From positions 62,001-126,000 of the forward strand of contig JAHQIW010005195.1 in assembly GCA_019055375.1 (NCBI GenBank): 64,000 nt of DNA. Direction: 5' to 3'. Origin of the DNA: Parelaphostrongylus tenuis (lineage: Eukaryota > Nematoda > Chromadorea > Rhabditida > Metastrongylidae). A model generated the notes under the pieces. That model was not told the origin of the DNA and did no database searches. It saw only the letters and a list, made by a program, of their open reading frames with translations. Shown here one piece after another: positions 55,697 to 64,000 of the stretch. Positions within the stretch are counted from its first letter, which is position 1; every line of letters begins with the position of its first letter. The translations under genes and the position numbers were made by a program.

Positions 55697-58613
55697 CTAA
55701 TATGCAATATTCTTTCTTCCTTCGTTTTCTTCATGACTCCTGTCCTGCATCACTTAAGTATAACGAGTGGAAAAAGTAACACTAAGAGGGTAATAACTCG
55801 CCTTTTCTTCTTTGGGAAGCACATTGTCATGAGGAGGCACATCATTTCCAGACACATCAGCTGAGGAAGAGGCATTGAGCACGTCGTTCTCGGAACTAAA
55901 TTATCACAAATCATTATAGTCTTTGTACTGGGGAGAAAACTAACGAGCTGAAATCTCCCGTATGTCCGGAGAATTCTCACAGAAATCTTCAAAAACTCGA
56001 ACTTTTTGATTTCATAGCATCATTTCATGAGCATGTTGCTACATTTCCATCACTGGCATCTTAGTATTGAAATTTCTAGTGCGGGAAAATAGTGAGAACT
56101 ATTTTATCCATCTTATCGAGTGTTGTTTAACCTCGCTATAGGCATTCATTACAATCTGTAAGAATGTTTGAGGCCTTACCGAGATTGATACGTTAGAGCC
56201 ATACACGATTTAGAGTTATCGCCCTCTTCGTCGGTGGCCCACGCTGCACATTAAACTCTACTTTATAGCAGGGTTGAATAAGTGGTAACAACGTAATGTC
56301 ACTGTATGCTGTGCTATCACCAAATACTTCTCGCCCCATCCTTGCCAAAAAGTAGGGTTTAGTGTAGGCTTGGCACTAACGAAGGGAACAATACCTCCAA
56401 AACGTTTATGACTTTAACGTAACAATCTCGGTAAGGGCTGAAACATTCTTACAAACTGTATTGAATGTTTGTAGCAAGGTTAAACAACAGCGATAAGATG
56501 GATCAGATATTTTTAACTAGATTTCAGCACTAGAATTTCCAACTAAGATGCAAATGATGGAAATGTAACGACATGCTCATAAAATGCTGCTATGAAATCA
56601 AAAAGTTCGAGTTTTTCAAGTTTTGAAATTGAAGTTCTAAACACTTTTACAGACTTTAATGAAAAATATCTGACTACAGTACCAGGGATTATCGCATGAA
56701 TTCCTGCTATTGTAAGTGGAGAAGAAGATCACAAAAGAAACTGGAACAACTAATTTAGAATCGAAAATAATTGAAATCCCGCGAAGAATTTAAGAACCAT
56801 CGCGAATATGCAAAAGTTCTAGCGACATAGGTGAGATCAGAACCAACACAGTCTCTAAAGTAAAAGGAGCAATCTACCAAGTTAGCGATCGTAAGTACCG
56901 TCTCGCCGCTTCGATCTTGAAGTTGATCAACTCTCATTTATTTGGATCTCAATCATTGATAAGGATTTCATTTGAAGTCCATGGAGAGTATGAGGGAAGC
57001 TGATGGCCTGAGGGCTAGTGATGCATGGCACGACTCGACGAGGGAATGAGCTCTGCTTGCTCTCAACGGTCTTCAGCAATTAATAACGAACACCTTACGG
57101 AACGCCCGGCCAGGCTATCCTCAAGATTACAGAGAAATGTGATCAACCAGTGTTCTCCCTCAATCATGGAGACATATACTCTACCTAGCGATGAACGCGA
57201 GGTGACGAATTGAATGCCACAAGTACTAAGATAAGCATAGTGCAAAAAATGTGATACTAGTTAAATGAAAAGGTAAAGTGCAAAGAAGTAAATACAATAC
57301 GTCTTCAAATGGAGTATTAGGTTGGTGTCAAAACTGTAATCGTTGATCATTTTTGAATGGATATCATTACGCCTCAGGGAGGTGAAGGGGAGGTGAGCGA
57401 GTGCCTAGTGATGTTCGGCAAAGCTGGATCCGGGGTTGACCTTAACCTCTCCACAGCACTATTCGGCGATTAACAAGTAACGCCTTAGGAAACTCACCAA
57501 ACCTCGTCCCCGTCTATTTCTTCCTTCATGGTAAACAAGTCCACGTCATCATCTTCTTTCACGGTAACCATTTGTCTGGACTCGAACTGTGCATCCGTCG
57601 AACTGCTTTCGCAACGAGGTGCCTAGAATATTGTGTTTTGACCAAGCGATGACGAATCTAGAAAGAGATGACTAGCAGATACTTCTGTTGGTGTCATGGG
57701 TGTGCAATCAGTCCATAAATACTCCAGTAATTGTCCATTATGAGGCGACACATGAAAAACCGATCGCATTCGCTAGGTCGGAACTTTTCATAGGTGCGTC
57801 AGCAATAATTCGAGACCTTGAATCTCTGGCTACGACCTTGCTTGATCGGTTTTCAAAAGAGCTTCTTTTGACACTGTCGCGGAAGGAAAACCTACGTGTT
57901 TCGCACACACACATTTTTCTCGCAAGACAGAGCTCTTTTCAGACTACAAGTAATCATTCGATGACGCAGAATTCAAGGATTCCATCTCTGCGCTTATTTT
58001 GTGGAGAGAGTGTTTCACTGCAATATAGCAGGGAAAATTAGACCGAGTTTCACAGATTCGGCTTGCTGGTTCACAGGCTAATTCAGGGTCGGGGGGTGTG
58101 GTGGGCTCAGATTCAATGCGGCGGCCGCCCACGATCGATCCATTGGCGCTCTGAAGAAGTATGATTTCTGTCATTCTCATTCGACTAAAGATTTTTCTCC
58201 GCCTCGAAAGGAACTCCAGATCAAGCGTATGACTCCGACACTAGATGACTTTCTTTACACATTCCTTTGCTTTTCGTGTATCCAGGAAAGTAATAGCTGA
58301 ATTGCGCAGCCGATATGAAACATGATTTTATTTTGGATTTTACAGCGCTGTAAAAGTCTTCTTAAAACCGGCCACAGCGCTGGCAGAGAGTTAAGCTTTC
58401 GAATGATTACTGAAACTCCTATGAGAAAATCCTGTCTAGCGAGTGAGATCGGTCTTTCATTTGTGACCTTATAAGAGCAAAAACCCATACCCCACAATCT
58501 CTCAAAAGCGCAAACATCAACGCCATTAGCTGAAACCCTATGAAGGCACTCACCTTTGTTTCGTAAATCTCACTATTTCCTTCCGGCACTTCGCATTTGA
58601 TTTCGTCGTCCAT
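55697..58613 (-). CDS. Short acidic Ser-rich protein, family 2 copy gamma (best family 2 model)
   Basis: The start exon 58632-58554 follows an attttaag acceptor, with ATG at 58613 and 20 codons beginning MDDEIKCEVPEG, donor GTGAGTG. Exon 2 is 57622-57498 (125 bases; CESSSTDAQFES, MVTVKEDDDVD, KEEIDGDE; donor GTGAG). The 98-base exon 55895-55798 (acceptor aatttag; NDVLNASSSADVSGNDVPP; donor GTTATT) joins the terminal exon 55752-55697 (acceptor cttaag; MQDRSHEENEGR, then TAG). Start exon and exon 2 join in phase 0. The exon or exons linking exon 2 (ending in phase 2) to the 98-base exon (needing phase 2) are unresolved; 56937-56755 is a candidate with NLVDCSFYFRDC. The product is acidic with no known domain. 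A foldback element lies between the first two exons and an M2 element near the 3' end. Confidence 0.55.
56150..56470. repeat. Inverted-repeat element family M2
   Basis: ttaccgagattgatacgtta at the left and taacgtaacaatctcggtaa at the right are inverted. A full copy like that at 3.07-3.56 kb, inside an intron of gamma. Confidence 0.6.
57000..57250 (+). repeat. tRNA-like SINE fragment (family S2)
   Basis: Starts gggctagtgatgcatggcac, then gacgaggg and aataacgaacaccttacgg, matching 24.41-24.65 kb. Confidence 0.45.
57737..58490. repeat. Large foldback element in copy gamma intron
   Basis: The left end gaaaaaccgatcgcattcgc and the right end gcgagtgagatcggtctttc are inverted copies of each other; the arms are about 300 bases long with a GC-rich centre near 58.09 kb. 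Confidence 0.65.
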
Positions 58614-58794
58614 AAGAGTCGTTGAATGCTACCTTAAAATAGAAAGTTCTTCGATACCAAACTGATGAACTGCAGAAATTCTCGAATCGAAATGCAACAG
58701 AAAATAGCGAGTGATGAAAAGAAATACCAGAAACAGATATTTAACCACATAAATTCATTGATACAGCATAGATAGTGCTGAACTCATCGACTGA

Positions 58795-59100
58795 ACACAA
58801 AGGACAAAGAGGATAAAGCTCACGGCGACGATCAATCCCTGAGGGATCCGTCATGAATTCGTCTTCACTTCGCCTGAGGTGACTGGATGCGAATCTGACC
58901 TTTCAAATGACTCGTGGTGACCTCCAGGTCTATCAAGTCGGCGCTGCTTATCTTTCCAGACGACTCTAGGACCAATTTGCTGACCCCCCGGGGTGGATGG
59001 CCTGGTGCGAAATGAGCGGGAAATTAAACCGTCGACCTTGTGCGAGATGCACAACACCTCTAACCACGACGCCACATGCACCTTTGGCTGTATGTCTATC
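58795..59100 (-). repeat. SINE-like element (family S1)
   Basis: aggataaagctcacggcgac at the left; on the minus strand an A-box-like catgtggcgtcgtggttaga at the right. The best copy for defining family S1. Confidence 0.6.
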
Positions 59101-59714
59101 GCCACGAAAAAAAACTGATAACTTAGAGCATTTGTCGATGTAGCATTAAAACTCATCACAAGAAATTTGTTTATCGACTCGAAAACAACGAAGCTGGTTA
59201 AGAAAACGGTGCTCTCTCGTTAACCGCACCCTGTTTCAGCTCTCTGGGAACACCAGTTTCTTGCTTTTTCTTTTTCAAAGATTTCTGGTGATCATTCGAC
59301 AGCTCAAATCTCGACGACTTCAATGGCACAGCTGATTTCTTGAAGCGAAACTTTTATTGCGCCGTAGCAGTCAAAAGATTAGGTTTTCTTGTCGAATAGG
59401 CGGAGCGGGTGGTTCCGATATCATATCCCTCGCGCGACTGACTGCACAAAGCGATTGACCTGTGACGTGCGACTTTGCTTTTTACATCCGCGTTTCTCCT
59501 CGTTCTTCTCCGCTTCGAAAGAACTCCAGATGAAACATGAAAGTCTGATACTACAAGAATTCCTCTTCTACACATTCATATGCTGCAGTGATAGCAGGTG
59601 TCCCTAGCAAAGAAAAAACTCGGGTTCAAATCCCGCCTGATGTCCAGAGTTTTACAAATCATTCTACGGTTCTTTCAGTTGAAAAAGGGTACAAATAAAA
59701 AAAAGGACCGCAAT

Positions 59715-60355
59715 CTCTCGAGAAGAACTTTTCATAGGAGTTCTAGTCACCATTTTAAAGCTAAGACTTAAGGCTACAGCCCCACGTCACGGCTTTCGAA
59801 AAGCCTTTTTAGACAATACAACAAGAGGGGATTTCTTGGCTTCAGAAACGCATATTTCTCGCAGCACAAAGCTCTTTCTTTGGATCATTAGCAAACATTT
59901 GGTAGCGTAATTGAACTTGATCCCAACGCTGTGATCATATCTCTACAAGGCCGTCTCTCCGAAACCCAGCAGATAAAATGACTCGAATTGCCATCTGCGA
60001 TCAATGGCCTCTTTCGCCAATTCACGTGAGATGGCTGATGCGGCCACGATCGATGAAGCGATGACAATCGAATTTTCGTGCATCTGAGCGCGTAGAGAAG
60101 TATCGCGTCAGCAGCTCACGTGGCCGACCTCACGTACACGTACGTGAATTGGCGAAAGAGGGCATTGATCGCAAGTCCGAATTCAACTTATTTTCCTGGC
60201 TGCGTTTGAGAGAAACGGTCTTTCAGTATAGAAGCACAGTGTCGAAATCAGAAACGATAACGATATCGAATTATTACTGAGAGTGATTTTATAGCGTTAC
60301 CAAAGGTTTTTTCCAGAAATCGCTTTCTCATTTGTCCCCTCATAATTGAACTGTA
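59715..60355. repeat. Large foldback element
   Basis: The left arm (gaagaacttttcataggag, ggctacagccccacgtc) and the right arm (ending at ttgtcccctcataattg) are inverted; the centre contains cgccaattcacgtgag and its inverse acgtgaattggcgaaag. Confidence 0.65.
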
Positions 60356-60499
60356 CCCATTCTACATTATTGGCTATGTAGTTCTAACATTATAAACACG
60401 TAAACGTCGTAGTTTTGCCACGTCGAAGTAAAAAAAAAACCAATATATGTTAATAGCACTACAACGAATACCGAACGAGGATTTTTTTAACAAACAAAA

Positions 60500-61250
60500 A
60501 CTGGGATGACTTGAAAATATGGGAGCAAAAGCACGTCGAAGAAATTAGGTGAAAGCCCAAAGAGACACAAGAAAGAAAGAGTGCTTAAGAGAACGATAAT
60601 TTCGTAAGACCATTACGATGGCCCCTTTTTTCGGGTCCCAGGAATGGGAGTACAGATCTCTGTGGCCACTGAAATCGCTCTTCAATGGAACGCAGTCCGA
60701 GAGGGACGAAATCCTCACTATCAGTGGACGATCACCAAAGGGAAATGAAGGATACGACGGCTGAGAGGCGTAGAGGCAGCGACACAGGAGAGGGCAGAGG
60801 GGCGGGGCAGAGCGTGCTGGTGGACCGGTGTGTCGCCTGTGATTGTGCAAAGCAAGAAGTATGCGAGTAGATCAAAAAAACAAGCCATGATGTGATCAAT
60901 GAAAAGAATACGGACGATGAACAGAAAGTGAACAATAGTATTCGGAAGGAGGTCTGTTGTTGAGTGGATTGTGACGCGCGGCGGGTTTGGCCTCAACACT
61001 GGCCGACTATCAATAACGAAAGCCGTACCGGAAGCGCCTTAGCGTGGCTATCTACAGGACTGGAAGTATGTTCTACCCATATTCTGCCACGTTCGTGAGG
61101 AAGAAGCAAACAGTACGAAAGGGAAAAACAAAGTGTAATATGAGTAAAATAAAGTGATAAAGTGAAAGTGTTGTTAAGTGGGTAATCATGTGATCTGTAA
61201 TGAGATCGTATAAGCCAGATGCATGACCCAGAAGTACATATAGACACGAT
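60500..61250. repeat. Interspersed repeat with SINE tail
   Basis: Same order as 28.66-29.38 kb (tcccaggaatgggagtacag, gagagggacgaaatcc, aataacgaaagccgtac). Confidence 0.55.
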
Positions 61251-61283
61251 CAATACGAAGAGCTATGAGCGAGGAGTTAGCCC

Positions 61284-61530
61284 CTCGTGGGCCAGCTTGG
61301 ATAGCCAGGCGACGTCGCACCGTCGCTTTCGCGTCAGTCAGGCGAGCGGCATCTGAATGTCTGTGCATGATTGTCTGGCTGCCTGCCTGGTTCCCAACGA
61401 GACGCGACGTCGCCAGTACAGTAGCTGAGTGAAATTTAACCACTTGGTAAAAATGCGTTGAAATTCTGCTCGGCATGCGACGCGGTCGGGAGACGGGTAC
61501 GGCGTGCGCAGTTGACACTCTGCAATTTTA
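61284..61530. repeat. GC-rich repeat shared with 16.58-16.75 kb
   Basis: gatagccaggcgacgtcgca, cgtcgctttcgcg and acagtagctgagtg reappear inverted at 16.58-16.75 kb. The copy shows that part of the GC-rich segment there is repetitive. Confidence 0.45.
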
Positions 61531-61589
61531 TGATGAAATTCAAACTTTTTCCGTTCTTTTCCGTTAGACGACAAGGGAAGGAGAGACGA

Positions 61590-61910
61590 CTCTTTTCGCT
61601 GGGCAAGATTTTTTGACAAGAATGTTGACAATCATTCGGAAGCTTAAATCTCTAGCTGCTGCGCCACATAGCTGTTTTTTGAAAATCCCTTTTGTGAGCT
61701 GTAAACTTTGAAGTAAAATTAAGATTTACATCGGCTGCGCCATTCAACTATTACTTCGCTGGAAGCACGAAAAACACATGAACGTCTGAGAAAATCTCGT
61801 TGTATTATAGTCAGACGTTTGGTTTGGAGTTATTTTTAGAACAAAGAAAAACTTTCTAATCCAATGACAAAAGTCGCATTTCACATCCGATGTACTCCAC
61901 GTATTTCGAT
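61590..61910. repeat. Left arm of a foldback element
   Basis: tcgctgggcaagattttttg and cattcggaagcttaaatctc match the family. The second arm is absent. Confidence 0.5.
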
Positions 61911-62162
61911 CGATCGTGGGAGGCCACCTTAGAGAATCGAATAGTAGGCAAAAATCCGATCTCAGGCGGGAGTTGAGCCCGCATTTCACCTACATGGAGG
62001 CGCGCGTTAAAGAAGATAAAAACAAAAATTCTTCAGATTTATATAAGCACAGTGGCTGAACAGCTTCACTATGCTTGAAGCGATATTAATTTCCTGACCA
62101 CACCTATTGAAGGTTGGTGGCTGACAGCTGTGACTGAAATATAGTTAAGAATGAATGATGGA

Positions 62163-62280
62163 GAAACGGTGACTACGGTGGCGTAGTGATAGCCCGCGCC
62201 ACGGTTTGAGTGAAACGCGGATTTTTGCGCCGAGGTCGTATCATTGCCAAGCACTCGATTCTTTTGGAAGTTCTTAAAAC
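62163..62280 (+). repeat. tRNA-derived SINE fragment (family S3)
   Basis: cggtggcgtagtgatagccc (A-box-like); the B-box place is degenerate (gcggatttttgcg). A minus-oriented fragment lies next to it at 61.95-62.01 kb. Confidence 0.4.
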
Positions 62281-62489
62281 ATCATAACACTGCAGAAAAA
62301 AACAGTAAAAACTTGGGTAGTCTTCGTCTTTGTTTTATTGCCTCGAATGAATAGTAGTTCAATAATCAGACACGTCCTCAATTCATAATCCTGAAATCAA
62401 CTCATAGATTGTAAATCTTACAGATTTCATATTCTCTCACTTCATACAACACCAACTCTTATCATGGTCAATAGAGTGAAGTGCTGTGG

Positions 62490-62605
62490 AAAAAAATTTG
62501 CTTCAGCCGGGATTCGAACCCAGATCTCTAGAGGGTGCGACTGATTAATCCCAACAGGACGAAGCAGGCGCCTGTATGGCACTAGACCTAACGGCTCAAG
62601 CCATG
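62490..62605 (-). repeat. tRNA-like sequence with a perfect B box
   Basis: The minus strand ends gggttcgaatcccggct, an intact tRNA T-arm sequence, about 80 bases after gagccgttaggtctagtg, a weak A box. The spacing is too long for a plain tRNA and no cloverleaf forms, so I call it tRNA-derived. Confidence 0.4.
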
Positions 62606-62749
62606 TTATAGCCTTATAAAATACAACAACATTCGACCATTCAACGTCTTTCATGTCTTAGGTCTTTGTCCATGTAGAAGCTCTCTAGTTCCCACGCTTT
62701 CGCACTTTACCTTCACCACACCTTGATCCGCCTTCACTTTCTGAACTAA

Positions 62750-62990
62750 GCGGATCGCAGTATTTCTAGCAATCAGTTCGTTTGCTCGTCTTCTTCTTGA
62801 ACGCCTTAGAATACTGGTTGAACAAGTCTCCTTGCAATCTCAAGGATAACCTGGCTGCGGTGTTCCATAGGGTGTTGTTGCTGACTGCTGGAAAGAGTTG
62901 GGGAATGGAGGTCGGCTCCAAGCGCGCTGCGTAGAATATCACAATGACTCGGCCACGGCCCCCCGGTTCCCACACCTCTAGTGATATTCG
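62750..62990 (-). repeat. SINE fragment (family S2), minus orientation
   Basis: Minus strand: ccgtggccgagtcattgtg, then cgctgcgtag.. and aatactggttgaacaagtct inverted, as in the plus-strand copies at 13.86 and 24.41 kb. Confidence 0.45.
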
Positions 62991-63069
62991 GCTATTTGCT
63001 TACCTTTTCAGGTGCATAGTTTACCTCCTCTATATTCACTTTATAAAGTAGTATTCAACTATTCGGTTA

Positions 63070-63285
63070 TTTTTCGTTTCGAGTGTTTTCTTTCTTAAGA
63101 CAACTGCTCAAATCTCAATATGCCTGATGATCATTTTTTTAGCCACGCATGTCAGTGGTCTATCAAAGAGGGCTGACTTATAGAGCCCGATACACGTGTT
63201 TCGATCTTGCGATCTCGTCAGTCGGGCAGTTACCCTTTCTCGTCTTTTGCTAATCTCTGTGAGTGCTACAACCACACACTAGGAG
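63070..63285. mobile_element. MITE-like element family M1, partial copy
   Basis: One terminal repeat (gtttcgagtgttttctttct) and the core (gagcccgatacacgtgtttc, cagttaccctttctcg); the element breaks off at about 63.28 kb. Confidence 0.6.
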
Positions 63286-63399
63286 TGTGCTTCCAAACTT
63301 CGCACTCTCGTAGTAAAGTCGAACGTTAAATTATGAACTCGTACGAAAACATTAATTTCGGTCGTACGATACGCACGAGCTGGTGGATTGAGCGAAGTG

Positions 63400-63960
63400 A
63401 CAAGTCCTAAATAGCAGATGGTGTTGTATACGATTTTTATCCGTGTATACATTGATACCTTGGCTCGTTGCCGTCAATTATGTCATAATTGTTGCTATAA
63501 AAGTATGATTACCCAAGTTTGAGTTGCACAATTCGATAGACCCAAAATGAACAGCGACTAATATTCAGTGACTTTAACTGACTTAGATGATTTAGCGACC
63601 CATAGATTTGAACTGAAATAGTTCAGTATTTCACACGAATGGACTGTTGAATACAAAGCACTTCACAAATCTAACCAAAATGATCTCAACAACACGAAAA
63701 AAACGACAAGACCGCGTTGGGTCATCAAGGCCTCGACAAAATAATCGCAGAGACTTCCTGACATAAAATGACATAGAACAATGAGTCGATGAGCAGAATA
63801 AAGGAGTTGAAAAACTGTGATGAAGTAAAAATATTCATCATAATAACACCATTATTTATCAAAGGGACAAACAACGTAGGTTCCTTAACAGAACAGATAA
63901 GGCAGAAGCTACTTTTCGTTAGACGTCAGGGGATGTTGAAGCGATTCATCCCCTGCACAT
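63400..63960. other. Conserved block expected 3' of a sixth zinc-finger copy
   Basis: Aligns with the blocks downstream of copies B (17.93-18.49 kb) and C (33.3-33.96 kb), including caaaatgaacagcgactaat and aatcgcagagacttcctgac. Because those blocks lie just 3' of a zinc-finger gene, another copy is expected to the right of this window. An SL1-like 16-mer is embedded at 63508-63523. Confidence 0.4.
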
Positions 63961-64000
63961 AAACTCTTCATAGGAGTGTTAGTAACCATTTAAATGCTTA
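63900..64000. repeat. Start of another foldback arm at the window edge
   Basis: aactcttcataggagtgtta and gtaaccattt begin the usual left arm, cut by the window end. Confidence 0.5.

Noticed and set aside
62490..62605. tRNA gene
   Set aside because: The B box is perfect but box spacing, acceptor stem and anticodon arm do not fit; treated as tRNA-derived repeat.

Overview
This is a eukaryotic, nematode-type window. Genes are broken into small exons, short introns (about 35-90 bases) sit beside long repeat-filled ones, and there is a 16-base match to the conserved nematode SL1 spliced leader at 63508-63523. Repeats fill most of the rest. A strongylid (hookworm-like) worm is my best guess, but that is an inference and cannot be proven from the sequence alone. 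No rRNA, CRISPR, phage or bacterial operon structure was seen.

All credible coding sequence lies on the minus strand and belongs to two related, interleaved, tandemly duplicated families. Family 1 is a five-finger C2H2 zinc-finger protein with five copies: A (1062-4966, 3' end off the left edge), B (18735-21724), C (34593-38853), D (42559-48147) and E (49415-53280). I rebuilt them exon by exon. Exon sizes (66, 80, 53, 92 and 134 bases plus a last-finger exon) and intron phases are shared, and every deviation in the first five exons is a whole codon. Finger 3 has 13 residues between its second Cys and first His, and finger 5 is a C-x-C...H-x3-C finger. A 3'-flanking block seen beside B and C recurs at 63.4-64.0 kb, so a sixth copy probably starts beyond the right edge.

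Family 2 is a short acidic protein without fingers: a small ATG exon, a VKED-motif exon, an unresolved middle, a 98-base Ser-rich exon and a tiny terminal exon. Copies are beta (7642-9410), alpha (10580-12183), beta' (23010-25200), alpha' (26292-28364) and gamma (55697-58613). Bare tails delta (42 kb) and epsilon (49 kb) lie just downstream of zinc-finger copies D and E. The order A-beta-alpha is repeated as B-beta'-alpha', so a block of about 12 kb or more was duplicated; a decayed mariner transposon sits at the same place in A and B.

The spaces between genes hold a large foldback family with long inverted arms, one copy carrying a Penelope-like retroelement end with a GIY-YIG domain; several tRNA-derived SINE-like families; two other inverted-repeat elements; and microsatellites and purine tracts. 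Large stretches at 29.4-31.1 kb, 32.2-33.3 kb and 44.4-46.9 kb show nothing I can name.
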